A stretch of 64,000 bases of DNA. Origin: Bacteroidota bacterium. GTDB lineage: Bacteria; Bacteroidota; Bacteroidia; Cytophagales; Cytophagaceae. Positions 54,373 through 63,300 of the stretch are shown here, in pieces. A program made the translations under genes and the position numbers. Where the stretch lies: the NCBI GenBank assembly GCA_023428135.1, contig JAEYZG010000067.1:1-64000 (forward strand), written 5' to 3'. The notes beneath the pieces were generated by a model, which was given only the letters and a program-made list of their open reading frames with translations, had not been told where the DNA came from and searched no databases. The number at the start of each line of letters is the position of its first letter. The stretch's first letter is position 1.

Positions 54373-55479
54373 ATGAAAAAGATAAATATCCCTTTTAAGG
54401 GAAAGCTAGGTAAGTTGCTATTATTTCTTCCACTTATCGCCGCAATAGTATTGTTGTATCTTTCATATAAGTCAGACTGGATGATTTATCCGGGAATGAT
54501 GGTTGCCTCTTATAATGACCAACTCAATGATAACGGAAATTCAGAACTTCACTTTCTGGATACCACGCATCACCAACTTCTCTTTGAATACACTTTAAAC
54601 TACGGAGCACCCTATCCCTACCTTGGTGTTTCAATCTTTCCTGAATCAGGTTTTGTGGACCTCTCCGATTTTGATTATCTGGAAATTGAACTTGAAGCGG
54701 ACAAATCCAAGAGAATCCCTATTCACATCCTTGTGAATGTTCCAGGATTTTCCACTACAGAAGATGCAGTCAGTTATCGCCAAATGGAACAGGAGATCGA
54801 TTATTCGCCTGATCAAAAAGTATATAGACTTTACATCAACAAGTTTAAAACACCAAGCTGGTGGTTTACAAAATGGCAAGTAAATGAAGACAAAATTGGT
54901 TTACCCAACTATTCTCAAGTACCATCTTTTTCCATACAAAATTGCCAGTTACTAAAAACCGGTGTGAGGGAAAGAATTAAACTGTCTTATATAAAAGCAG
55001 GAAAAGAAAATTGGTTTCAAGTATTAATTATAACTGTGACAACTGTGGCCTTTTATATTCTGATATATTTTTATTTGAAATTTAAAAAGCAAAGAAGTCT
55101 TTCCTCAAATCAATATCCTTATCAAAAACTTAATATCAGCAATATCGCTGATGAAGATGCTCAGAAAATAATCAAATACATCGCTGAAAACTACCAACGT
55201 GAAGAGCTCAACTCTGAGGTAATGCAAAAAGAACTGGGAATGACAGAAAGTAAAATAGCTACCATTTTCAAAACATCCCTGAATACAACTTCAAAAAAAT
55301 ACCTGAACACCATAAGACTTCAGGAAGCTTGCAGATTGCTGGAAGAAACTGACAGACAAATAAGCGATATCGCATATTTCGTTGGATATTCCAATATTCC
55401 TCATTTCAACAGAGTGTTTAAAGAAAATATAGGATGCACACCAAATGAATTCCGGAAAAACCTGTTAAAAACCTCCTGA
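54373..55479 (+). CDS. Membrane-anchored AraC-family regulator with extracytoplasmic sensor
   Basis: From the ATG at 54373 the 368-residue protein has a membrane segment (about 12-31: LLLFLPLIAAIVLLYL). A predicted periplasmic beta-sandwich follows (about 35-215, with DFDYLEIELEADKSKRIPIHI and PSWWFTKWQVNEDKIGLPN resembling a carbohydrate-binding module). A second membrane segment (about 220-240) and a cytoplasmic AraC-type double HTH at the end (about 265-365) complete it: AEDEDAQKII-type entry, MTESKIATIFKTSL, DIAYFVGYSNIPHFNRVFKE and CTPNEFRKNL. An upstream ATG (54310) would add 21 residues and is less likely. It lies 97 nt before the GH9 cellulase on the same strand, so it is the likely regulator of that gene, sensing an extracellular or periplasmic glycan. 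Confidence 0.85.
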   Translation: MKKINIPFKGKLGKLLLFLPLIAAIVLLYLSYKSDWMIYPGMMVASYNDQLNDNGNSELHFLDTTHHQLLFEYTLNYGAPYPYLGVSIFPESGFVDLSDFDYLEIELEADKSKRIPIHILVNVPGFSTTEDAVSYRQMEQEIDYSPDQKVYRLYINKFKTPSWWFTKWQVNEDKIGLPNYSQVPSFSIQNCQLLKTGVRERIKLSYIKAGKENWFQVLIITVTTVAFYILIYFYLKFKKQRSLSSNQYPYQKLNISNIADEDAQKIIKYIAENYQREELNSEVMQKELGMTESKIATIFKTSLNTTSKKYLNTIRLQEACRLLEETDRQISDIAYFVGYSNIPHFNRVFKENIGCTPNEFRKNLLKTS

Positions 55480-55522
55480 TTCATTCATAAATCCCTTTTG
55501 CGAAGGATTCTGCGGCAAAATG

Positions 55523-55554
55523 TAAAGTCATTTAAAGTCTCTTTTTAGTATTTG
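55523..55554 (+). promoter_or_regulatory. Candidate GH9 promoter with TAAAGTC direct repeat
   Basis: TAAAGTC occurs at 55523-55529 and 55533-55539 (one helical turn apart), directly upstream of TAGTATTTG (55546-55554), a near-match to the -7 element with one extra base. The GH9 start codon is 22 nt further. The direct repeat suits an AraC-type regulator. Confidence 0.4.
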
Positions 55555-55576
55555 GTGTAAAAAAGAAACGCATAAA

Positions 55577-58078
55577 ATGACACAAAGAAATCTGTTTATC
55601 TTAATCCTGCTCATCTGCTTCCTTTATAATAGATCATCAGCACAATCTAGGGGATACAGATTAGATTTTAACAGTAATGACTGGACACCTTCCTATAGCC
55701 ATCCGAACTTCACTGTAAAAAACAAGGATGGCATTCTCAAAATCAATGCTCAAGCTGTCGGATCTGATTATGAAAATTTTGTGGGGTATTTTCCTAAAAC
55801 AGATTTAAGTGCCAATCCCTTTGTTTATGTGAAAATCAAAACGCAATATCCTGTAGACTTTGAGCTAAGGTTACTTGATAAGGCTAATAAAGAAACAAAC
55901 GACGATAACCCTAAAATTGTCGTTTTTCCTGCTGCTGAATATAAATGGATTACTTTTGATTTTACCAATAAATTTAAACAAAGCTGGCCAACAAATGATA
56001 CCGTTAATAGCAGGGAGATTGTCAAACTAGCCATTATCCTTAATGGAGGCGGTCCTGACTTTACAGGATGGATTAATATAGATGAAATCATTTTAGGAGA
56101 TTCCAATTTGGTGAAGCTACCCTATGATCCCATTGTTTATCAACCTAAAGTAAATCAGGTAGGATACTTTATCAAAGCTCCGAAAATAGCTATCATTCCT
56201 TCCGATAAAACGCTTAATTTTCAGATCATAGAAAAGACAACGAAAACACCAGTTTTCTCAGGCACCACATCTGCACCTTCGAAATGGCAGTATTCAGAAG
56301 AATCAGTTGTAAAAGCTGACTTTTCTGAACTTGAGCAGGACGGTCATTATTATCTATTAGCAGAAGGGTTAAAAGCTTCCTATGATTTTGCAATAAGTGA
56401 CACAATTTTAAATGGTCTGCAACCTGCAGCTATAAAGGCTTTTTATTTTAACCGGTCTTCCATTGACATAGCAGAACCATATGGAGGAAAATGGAGCCGT
56501 GCGAAAGGACATCCTGATGATCATGTAATCGTTCATTCCTCTGCTGCTTCTTCGGAAAGACCGGAAGGTACGGTTATTTCTTCCCCTAAAGGCTGGTATG
56601 ATGCCGGAGATTATAATAAGTATGTTGTTCCGGCAGGAATATCGGTATGGCAACTGCTTTCTTCATGGGAATATTTCAGGTCTGAGACTAATACCCTGAA
56701 CTTAGCAATTCCGGAAAGCAATAATAACCTTCCTGACATACTTGATGAAGCCCTGTGGGAAATAGAATGGATTCAATCTATGCAGGACCCGGCTGATGGT
56801 GGCGTGTACCATAAACTCACTAATGCAACATTTGATCCCATGGTAATGCCGGCAGGTGCAACGACTCCAAGATATGTTGTAAAAAAAACCACTGCAGCTA
56901 CATTGAACTTTGCTTCTATGCTGACAATAGCAAGCAGGATATACAAGCAATTTCCTGAATTCAAAAAAGATATTGCGAATACATGGCTCACCCAGGCTGA
57001 AAATGCATGGGATTGGGCTGTAGCTCACCCTAATGAGCAATATGATCAGGATCTGATCAATCAGAATTATGATCCTGATATACATACAGGCGATTATGGT
57101 TTACAAAGTTATAATATAGAATGGGCGGATGAATGGTTCTGGGCTGCAGTAGAATTATACATAGCGACGGGAAAACTGAAATATTTAAACAAAATAAATT
57201 TTCAGGACAAGCCTCTTGAAGTACCCAAATGGTCCAATACAGAGTTTATGGGAATTATTTCACTGATAAAAAACAAAGACAAGTTTTCATCCTATGAAGT
57301 CGAGCATGCAGAAAACCGTTTGATAACATTTGCCAATGTCCTAAATGATTATGCCAAAAAATCTCCATATGCAACCTCTATGGGAGCTATGGCCTATGAC
57401 TTTGGCTGGAACAGCAATGCCAATGCGACAAACCATTCTATGATTTTGCTTCATGCTTATGAGCTTACGGAGAATAAAGAGTATTTTAATACTGCAATAC
57501 TGAATATCGATTATCTGCTCGGAAGAAATCCATTGAATTATTGCTTTGTAACTGGCTTTGGCACTCAATCTCCTCAACATATTCATCATCGCATATCCTC
57601 TGCTGATGGTGTAATTGAACCTGTTCCAGGTTTAATAGTGAATGGCCCTCATAATGATGACCTCAGCTTTTGCACCTATCCCACAACGATTCCTGCATTC
57701 ACCTACCTTGATGATGAATGCAGTGCACCCACCAACGAAGTTGCAATCAATATTAACTCTGCGTTAGTCTACTCATTGAATGCCTTGAAAAGCATTTATA
57801 GTGAGAAAATTCTTAGTCCGGTAAAAAAAAAGACTTCAGAAGAAAAAATAGCCTTGTATCCCAATCCAAATGACGGGACATTCGAAATAGCAGTTCCTGA
57901 GATTTTTAAAAATGGCCAGTGGAAACTAATGAATACGAATGGAAATCAGATGGCACAAGGAGTGCTTTCTTCAGGAGCAAAGCAGGTGTTTTCATTTCAT
58001 GATTTACATGCGGGGATATATCTGTTAATTTTTGATAAGGGAGAAAACCAAAGGAGAATGAAGGTGAATATTTATTAA
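55577..58078 (+). CDS. Secreted GH9 endoglucanase with T9SS type A domain
   Basis: An 833-residue cellulase that cleaves beta-1,4-glucan. A signal peptide (1-22) precedes a CBM-like beta-sandwich (about 25-175), the CelD_N Ig-like domain of GH9 enzymes (about 180-275, from VNQVGYFIKAPKIAII), the alpha/alpha-barrel catalytic domain (about 285-745) and a T9SS type A domain (about 755-833, ALYPNPNDGTFEIAV and GIYLLIFDKGE). Catalytic residues are D342/D345 in GWYDAGDYNKYV and E721 in PTNEVAININ; PQHIHHRISS gives the conserved His-Arg block. It is therefore expected to act outside the cell or on its surface. The membrane AraC regulator upstream and a direct repeat before the start suggest cellulose- or cello-oligomer-dependent control. 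Confidence 0.94.
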   Translation: MTQRNLFILILLICFLYNRSSAQSRGYRLDFNSNDWTPSYSHPNFTVKNKDGILKINAQAVGSDYENFVGYFPKTDLSANPFVYVKIKTQYPVDFELRLLDKANKETNDDNPKIVVFPAAEYKWITFDFTNKFKQSWPTNDTVNSREIVKLAIILNGGGPDFTGWINIDEIILGDSNLVKLPYDPIVYQPKVNQVGYFIKAPKIAIIPSDKTLNFQIIEKTTKTPVFSGTTSAPSKWQYSEESVVKADFSELEQDGHYYLLAEGLKASYDFAISDTILNGLQPAAIKAFYFNRSSIDIAEPYGGKWSRAKGHPDDHVIVHSSAASSERPEGTVISSPKGWYDAGDYNKYVVPAGISVWQLLSSWEYFRSETNTLNLAIPESNNNLPDILDEALWEIEWIQSMQDPADGGVYHKLTNATFDPMVMPAGATTPRYVVKKTTAATLNFASMLTIASRIYKQFPEFKKDIANTWLTQAENAWDWAVAHPNEQYDQDLINQNYDPDIHTGDYGLQSYNIEWADEWFWAAVELYIATGKLKYLNKINFQDKPLEVPKWSNTEFMGIISLIKNKDKFSSYEVEHAENRLITFANVLNDYAKKSPYATSMGAMAYDFGWNSNANATNHSMILLHAYELTENKEYFNTAILNIDYLLGRNPLNYCFVTGFGTQSPQHIHHRISSADGVIEPVPGLIVNGPHNDDLSFCTYPTTIPAFTYLDDECSAPTNEVAININSALVYSLNALKSIYSEKILSPVKKKTSEEKIALYPNPNDGTFEIAVPEIFKNGQWKLMNTNGNQMAQGVLSSGAKQVFSFHDLHAGIYLLIFDKGENQRRMKVNIY

Positions 58079-58107
58079 TGATAATAGTTAAATAGTTCTT
58101 TTAAATA

Positions 58108-58137
58108 AAGGGAGCCCCAAAGCTTCCCTATATTTTT
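58108..58137 (+). terminator. Probable terminator of the GH9 gene
   Basis: AGGGAGC pairs with GCTTCCCT with one bulged T, followed by ATATTTTTC, about 30 nt after the stop. Confidence 0.5.
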
Positions 58138-58165
58138 CGAGCTCACGAATTCAGTCATTTTCATT

Positions 58166-58257
58166 GAAAATTGACTCTTTTTATCTAAAAACTGGACCTT
58201 TTTGAGTGAAAATTGTGACTTTTTACTCAAAAACTGAGTCCTCTTGCCCGAAAATTT
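58166..58257. repeat. 42-bp direct repeat with helically phased A/T tracts
   Basis: Unit 1 (58166-58207) and unit 2 (58208-58249) both begin GAAAATTG and share CTTTTTA and AAAAACTG, while four 3-nt windows between the constant blocks differ. A third partial unit starts at 58250. Tract centres lie about 10-10.5 bp apart, as expected for curved DNA. Confidence 0.65.
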
Positions 58258-58469
58258 ACGATAGACCCCTGAATTTTAAACTCTTTTAAAGTGAATTTTC
58301 TTCTAAAAAAATTAAAAATTGGAGTAAAAAGATTAAAGTTTTAAAAAAAAAGTAAGGGTTGATCAGAAAAACTGATGTACCTCAATCCTAGACAGTTTTT
58401 TGGGTAATCTTAAATCTGTACCCCCCTTCATTAATCAAGTATTGATATTTCTATTACAACACATATCAC

Positions 58470-59219
58470 TTATATTGGATCATTGGGGATATGCGGATTT
58501 CTTGGAATGGCCTTATAACTATCTGTCGGATCAAATGAAGATGGATCAGTACCTGTAAAAGCTTTTATTAACGCTTCCTTTATGATTGTGATATCTTTAA
58601 AAGCATTGTACCATATAGAAAAAAAACCTTTTGCTTTAGCTGCATCTATAAGAAGTGGAATAAATCTATCTTCCTTATGCCCCCAATCATCCCATTGTTT
58701 CCTCCACATTTCATTCGCAGAGTGCCAAGCTTCGTATCTATATTTCCACCTTAAATCAGTTGCCCGAGGATTTACAGTTAATGCATCTAATTTGCATAAG
58801 TCGATCGTGTTTTTAGCTTTAAGGTGATTTATTGTATGGTTATTAGCAGGGATTGGAATGCATGCATATTGCTTATTCCTTTTAGGATGAAGAATTACTA
58901 TATATTCAAAAATCAGGTGAGTATTGTTTTGGTCAGGGAAATAATGAAAATTCACAGGCTTATTTCCTTTTGCTCTATTGCATGGGCCGCAGGCTAAAAG
59001 CATGTTGTCCCATTTTAATAGTGATCCTGCTACTTGACCTGATTGAGGTACTTTTGGTTTAACGTGTTCAACCTGTGGACTGTCATTTAGCACCATATTG
59101 CAGTATGAACAATAATTTCCAAGTACCTCTAATAAATCTTCTCTCCAGTCTTTGTAATCTGTGACCGTTTTGTCGACTCCCTTTATTTGGGGTACACTTC
59201 CCCTTAATACCGGTCTCAT
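58470..59219 (-). CDS. HNH endonuclease, PtuB-like (Septu-type)
   Basis: The 249-residue protein contains an HNH nuclease domain at about 34-85: zinc-type pairs C37xxC40 and C77xxC80, the metal/catalytic E51-H52 (QVEHVKPK), N72 in WDNMLLACGPCN and K84. The N terminus MRPVLRGSVP and the length are as in HNH proteins paired with an AAA ATPase in Septu (PtuB) and in retron-associated modules. Residues 100-249 have no recognised domain; they are aromatic-rich and may contact the ATPase. It follows the ATPase gene by 2 nt, so the pair is translated together. Phage defence is inferred from the pairing; no phage genes or reverse transcriptase are adjacent. Confidence 0.82.
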   Translation of the reverse strand: MRPVLRGSVPQIKGVDKTVTDYKDWREDLLEVLGNYCSYCNMVLNDSPQVEHVKPKVPQSGQVAGSLLKWDNMLLACGPCNRAKGNKPVNFHYFPDQNNTHLIFEYIVILHPKRNKQYACIPIPANNHTINHLKAKNTIDLCKLDALTVNPRATDLRWKYRYEAWHSANEMWRKQWDDWGHKEDRFIPLLIDAAKAKGFFSIWYNAFKDITIIKEALIKAFTGTDPSSFDPTDSYKAIPRNPHIPNDPI

Positions 59220-59221
59220 GC

Positions 59222-60490
59222 TTAAATATCCTTTTCTAACCTTTTCATCTTTAAAAATGCCCTCACCGCAGGGTCTGAAATATGTAATTCTATTTGGTCC
59301 AATTTATGTTTCACCTCGTTTTTATTGTGGTCATCTAATACCACTAATGTTTTTAGATATTCTGAAGAATAGTCTTCCTCAATTATATTGTCTTCTGACA
59401 TCTCTGAAGGAACACCCATAACATCTTCAACTACTTCAGAAATTGAAAGCGATCTTAAATCAATATCAGTAACCTTATCCAGATTGATAAGCTCTTTCGA
59501 TGATAGACTCTGAACAATAAATGGCGAATGTGTTGTACTCACAAATTGAATTTTAGGAAATGCAAGTTTCAAATCTTTAATTACATGTCTTTGCCATGAT
59601 GGATGAAGATGAAGATCAATTTCATCAATCATAACCACTCCTGCACTTTGACCAACAGCATCCCTATCTAAGTATCCATTTAAAATTATGCATCTATACG
59701 CTATCTCTGCTACCATTTCAGTAAAAAAACGAATTCCATCACTGTGAAATTCAATTGGCAGTAAATCTGATACATCTCCTCCAATATCTACTTTAACCCA
59801 TAACTGGCCACTTACAACCTCAAGTTCGACTATATATGGATTTGCCTTTTTTATAGCTTCCAGAAAAGCATCCATTGTATTCGGATACTCTTTTTCATTT
59901 TTTCTTAAAATTTCATAAGAACTTAACCAATCTTCATATCTAAAAGTCGAAGACTTCATTTCATACCAATCTTGATAACCTTCCTTAAAAATCTGTCTCC
60001 CTATTCTGGAGGTTCTGTTCCGTCCTGCTCCATGTGCTCTTGAAGTACCGAAAAATGCTATTATAGGAAGGGGGATTTTATCGTTACCTTCTTTTACAAT
60101 TTTTTCGTATTTATCCTTTCCTATTTTCCTGATATTTCCTACCTCCTTTTCACTGGAAGTTGTAGTATTACTCTCCTCAAGAATCTGCCTTTTCCAGCAA
60201 ATAGATTGTCCTTCTGCAAAACTACCATATGCCTCAACTTTAACAGGTTTGACTTGAACCAACTGTTTTTCTTTATATGCCAAATGAATTTCATCTGGTG
60301 TTATATGTCTTTTTTTAACTTCAGGGATAGATAAAAAAAAGGCTCCACAGGCAATTCTCAATGAATGCAAAATCGTTGATTTTCCCTTACCGTTTATTCC
60401 AATAATCACAGTAAATTGATCATTGAAGTTATATTCAACTTCATCTGAAATATTTCTGAAATTTTTTAACTTAATCTTATCTATAATCAT
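59222..60490 (-). CDS. AAA/ABC-type ATPase, PtuA-like (Septu-type)
   Basis: The 422-residue protein is an OLD/SMC-like ATPase: Walker A GINGKGKST at 31-39, an ABC-signature-like SDGIRFF at about 250, Walker B VVMIDEID at 285-292 and a switch His in STTHSPF (H321). The N terminus MIIDKIKLKNFRNISD is typical of RecF/OLD-type ATPases. No TOPRIM nuclease domain follows, in contrast to true OLD proteins, which suggests that the HNH partner supplies the nuclease. Together they resemble the Septu defence pair (PtuA sensing, PtuB cutting). The two genes stand between 42-bp repeats on one side and a similar TTTTTGAGTGAAAA sequence on the other, hinting at insertion as a unit. Confidence 0.82.
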   Translation of the reverse strand: MIIDKIKLKNFRNISDEVEYNFNDQFTVIIGINGKGKSTILHSLRIACGAFFLSIPEVKKRHITPDEIHLAYKEKQLVQVKPVKVEAYGSFAEGQSICWKRQILEESNTTTSSEKEVGNIRKIGKDKYEKIVKEGNDKIPLPIIAFFGTSRAHGAGRNRTSRIGRQIFKEGYQDWYEMKSSTFRYEDWLSSYEILRKNEKEYPNTMDAFLEAIKKANPYIVELEVVSGQLWVKVDIGGDVSDLLPIEFHSDGIRFFTEMVAEIAYRCIILNGYLDRDAVGQSAGVVMIDEIDLHLHPSWQRHVIKDLKLAFPKIQFVSTTHSPFIVQSLSSKELINLDKVTDIDLRSLSISEVVEDVMGVPSEMSEDNIIEEDYSSEYLKTLVVLDDHNKNEVKHKLDQIELHISDPAVRAFLKMKRLEKDI

Positions 60491-60828
60491 GAAGTTATTT
60501 TATTTTTCTTTTCAGTGTTCAAAACAAACATTATTAATAATAAACACAATCAAGTGGAGCTGAAATCTGTTATTCACAATCATGACTTACCTCAGTTTTG
60601 TCATGCTCTGTTTTTCCGTAAGATGCTTAGCGGTTTTGCGATTTATTCCTGCTAATATTATTCAACTTTTTTATTTCCAATCTAGGTACCTTATGCTGAC
60701 ACATCTTTAAATTAAACAAGGTAAATTATTACTATATAACAATCTTTTTCGTTCAACCAACAATTAATTCTTTAAAAATAAGCCTTTATCTTTAGCATAC
60801 AAAAAGGGATATCTATCTTAAAAAGAAA

Positions 60829-60848
60829 TTTTTGAGTGAAAATTTTGA
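60829..60848 (+). repeat. Second copy of a 20-nt sequence flanking the Septu-like pair
   Basis: TTTTTGAGTGAAAATT, one variable base, TGA; the other copy lies at 58199-58218 in the same orientation, and both Septu-like genes lie between them. Confidence 0.5.
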
Positions 60849-60986
60849 GCGGAGGCGTACGGATATAAAAAACTTGAAAAAAAATGAATTAAAAATTATT
60901 TTTGAAGAAACCAAATTAACTCCTCGCCATCTGGAGGTGCATTGTTTCATCTTCAGAATAAAAATATTATTAAGTAAAAAACTTTA

Positions 60987-61013
60987 GCTAAGAGGTTTCA
61001 TTACCCTCTTAGC
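60987..61013 (-). terminator. Terminator of the threonine dehydratase gene
   Basis: GCTAAGAGG (60987-60995) pairs with CCTCTTAGC (61005-61013) around a 9-nt loop; on the minus strand TAAAGTTTTTT follows. It lies 41 nt after the stop. Confidence 0.75.
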
Positions 61014-61053
61014 ATTTTTAAATTACGATTGCAAGAAGAGACGTTCTCAAAAA

Positions 61054-62016
61054 TCAACCAAACCACTCCTTCTCCTGCTCTTCGGTCAGATTGCCACCAC
61101 AAAGGATCACGCCTACATTCTTGTTCTTAAATTTGTTATTATATTCCATTACTGCAGCAATACCGACAGCAGAGGATGGCTCAACTTTCAAACCTGTATG
61201 TTTGTAGATCAGTTTAACTGCTTCTATGATACTCTTCTCTTTAACTAAAAAGCCTTCATCGATTAATCCATTCATGTCCTGAAGAGCCTGAGGAATTGGT
61301 ACACGAACTGCAATGGCATCTGCCACGGTGTTTAATTTTCTATGGTGAACAACTACCTCCCCTTTCTTCCATGAGTCAATCATTGCGGATGCTTCTTCAG
61401 CCTGAATCGCCACCATTTTAGTTTCTGGGCTAAGTCTTTTAAAAACACTGGCAACTCCATTAAATAAGCCTCCATTACCCAATGCAACTAATAGGTAATC
61501 TAATTTTTCCGGCAATGCAGCAAGCTCCACACCAATAGTACCTGCACCTTCAACAGTCTCAATATCAAGGCTGTCTTCAATAACTCTTACACCAGATCTT
61601 TTAGCGAAATACCTTGAACCTTCTTTAGCTCCTTCAAAATCATCACCAAACAAAATAACGTTGGCTCCCAGCTTTCTCATAAGGTTCACTTTAACGGTAT
61701 TGGCATTAAAACTTGCGAATACAGTAAGGTCTATGCCTTTCTTCTGACAGGAAAAAGCCATTGCCTGACCAAAGTTTCCGGCACTTGCGCAAATGAGTTC
61801 AGTCTCGTCTTTCAGATTTGAAACCAGTAATTCAGCACCTCTGCCTTTGAAGGAACCTACAGGATTCTGAATTTCAACCTTTAGATAAATATTAGTTCCA
61901 AGAACTTCAGATAATGATTGACTTAAGTATTGAGGAGAATTCAGGAATACCGGATCAATGACTGTTGATGCATTATTAATTCTTTCCTGAGAGATTCTGT
62001 TTTCCAGGGTTTTCAT
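61054..62016 (-). CDS. Threonine dehydratase-like PLP enzyme
   Basis: The 320-residue protein is a fold-type II PLP enzyme of the serine/threonine dehydratase group, which turns threonine into 2-oxobutyrate and ammonia. The PLP lysine is in NPVGSFKGRGAELL (about 52-65), the phosphate-binding loop is LLVALGNGGLFNGVASVF (about 175-192), and CASAGNFGQAMAFSC (about 77-91) contacts the substrate. There is no C-terminal ACT-like regulatory domain, so it is the short catabolic or unregulated type. Serine racemase-like activity cannot be excluded. It has its own terminator and no amino-acid operon around it. Confidence 0.88.
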   Translation of the reverse strand: MKTLENRISQERINNASTVIDPVFLNSPQYLSQSLSEVLGTNIYLKVEIQNPVGSFKGRGAELLVSNLKDETELICASAGNFGQAMAFSCQKKGIDLTVFASFNANTVKVNLMRKLGANVILFGDDFEGAKEGSRYFAKRSGVRVIEDSLDIETVEGAGTIGVELAALPEKLDYLLVALGNGGLFNGVASVFKRLSPETKMVAIQAEEASAMIDSWKKGEVVVHHRKLNTVADAIAVRVPIPQALQDMNGLIDEGFLVKEKSIIEAVKLIYKHTGLKVEPSSAVGIAAVMEYNNKFKNKNVGVILCGGNLTEEQEKEWFG

Positions 62017-62313
62017 GAAGGGGGCTGTTATTATTCAGCTAATATCCAACATAGAAATTTGAATATCAAATTCATGGTTCAATCTCTTCAGTCTAATTTT
62101 ATATTACATAATTAACTGCAATGCACTTCAACCTGATTATGAAACAATTCTATCAATCATCTTTTTTTTATTCAATAAAATAAATTTTTAAAACCTGTAG
62201 AAAGATTCTACAACCATTAACAATGGCAGGATTAAACGAGTATTATTAACGATTAAATCATTATTATAACAAAACAATTTTGTATTTTGCTACAACGATA
62301 TTTATATAGAATA

Positions 62314-62682
62314 ATGGATCAGATATTTGTAATTGATGATGATTCCATAAGTAACTTTCTTGTAGAGAAGCTACTTGTAAAATTAAATTTCTGTAAAGAA
62401 GTAAAAATCTTTACTAATGGCCTCGAAGCATACAGACATCTTCTTGTATCAGAGAAGCTTCCTTCATTAATTTTTCTTGATATCGATATGCCTGTGATGG
62501 ATGGATATGAATTTATAAATCAATTAAAAAAATCCGGACTTGATAAAAAAATACCTGTTCTTGTATTTACTAATTTTAACAGAGAAGAAGAAAAGCTTAG
62601 TCTTCTCGGTAATTTCAAAGTAGTTCAGAAACCTTTAACTCTTGAAAAAATGCAGATGCTTTTTCCAGCAACTGCATTTTAA
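62314..62682 (+). CDS. Single-domain response regulator (CheY-like)
   Basis: The 122-residue protein is a stand-alone receiver domain: acidic pocket D8-D10 (VIDDDS), phospho-acceptor D56 in FLDIDMPVMDGYEF, Thr at about 86 in VLVFTN, and the conserved Lys in VVQKPL (about 106). No output domain is attached, so it acts by protein contact or in a phosphorelay. The ATG at 62314 is preferred over an earlier in-frame ATG at 62287 that would add nine residues without similarity to the fold. No histidine kinase lies next to it. Confidence 0.93.
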   Translation: MDQIFVIDDDSISNFLVEKLLVKLNFCKEVKIFTNGLEAYRHLLVSEKLPSLIFLDIDMPVMDGYEFINQLKKSGLDKKIPVLVFTNFNREEEKLSLLGNFKVVQKPLTLEKMQMLFPATAF

Positions 62683-62692
62683 AACAAATAAC

Positions 62693-63202
62693 TTATTTCT
62701 TATATATCTCAATTTCAATCTCCATTAAATCACCACCTTCACTAGAGTCCCCCATTTCCACGTAATATCCGCCTTCTTTAGAAGTCCATACCTCATCGTT
62801 TTTGTCATTGGTAATGAATTTACCATAACGTTCATTAAAATACTTCTGAAAATCATCAATCAGGGACTCTTCAAATGAAAGATTTATATTTTCGATAAAT
62901 GCTATACCAAAGCCATTTACTTTTTGCTGATCATCGAGATAATAGATAATTTCAGCATATTCATTCTTATCTATTTCTTTCTTGAAGATCATAAAGTTCT
63001 TACCATCTGCAATGAACTGAGCATCTTCTGTTTTTTTCACCGTTTCAGCAGGAACTCCAAAATCATATCCCCTTATGACTCCTTTTTCACTTTTTATAAC
63101 AGCCTGAACTTCTTTTCCATGGCCTTGGAGATAGTCCTTTGTCTGAGCACGTGCAGCACAGATGACTAACATTGAAACTATTAATAGTAATGTTTTTTTC
63201 AT
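62693..63202 (-). CDS. Small secreted protein of unknown function
   Basis: A 169-residue protein with a signal peptide (KKTLLLIVSMLVICAARAQ) and a mixed alpha/beta body with KDYLQGHGKEVQAVIKSEKG and YYVEMGDSSEGGDLMEIEIEIYKK at the end. Similar short periplasmic proteins of unknown role are common in Bacteroidota. It is convergent with the response-regulator gene (10-nt gap). I see no catalytic motif. Confidence 0.65.
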   Translation of the reverse strand: MKKTLLLIVSMLVICAARAQTKDYLQGHGKEVQAVIKSEKGVIRGYDFGVPAETVKKTEDAQFIADGKNFMIFKKEIDKNEYAEIIYYLDDQQKVNGFGIAFIENINLSFEESLIDDFQKYFNERYGKFITNDKNDEVWTSKEGGYYVEMGDSSEGGDLMEIEIEIYKK

Positions 63203-63300
63203 ATAGTAAAGTTAATTAAGGGTTTTTCCTTACAAATATAACATTAACACTAAGGGAAAACAAGCATCTGCTTGTAAGTGAAAACCTTATACTTTACTAC

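Larger units (their letters stand above)
58079..58469. other. Repeat-rich intergenic region between GH9 and the HNH gene
   Basis: These 391 bases separate convergent genes. They contain a probable terminator at 58108-58137 and a 42-bp direct repeat with phased A/T tracts at 58166-58257, then an AT-rich tail with A-runs. No gene is seen. Confidence 0.55.
60491..61053. other. Long intergenic region upstream of the Septu-like pair
   Basis: These 563 AT-rich bases contain the promoter region of the ATPase gene, a sequence at 60829-60848 matching 58199-58218 (19 of 20) and the terminator of the threonine dehydratase gene at 60987-61013. No coding frame or RNA gene could be supported. Confidence 0.5.

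Noticed and set aside
58166..58257. CRISPR array
   Set aside because: Only two full units, they differ at many positions and are directly joined with no spacers; no cas genes in the window.
58470..60490. Retron with ATPase/HNH effectors
   Set aside because: No reverse transcriptase and no msr/msd-like RNA region nearby; the pair alone fits Septu.
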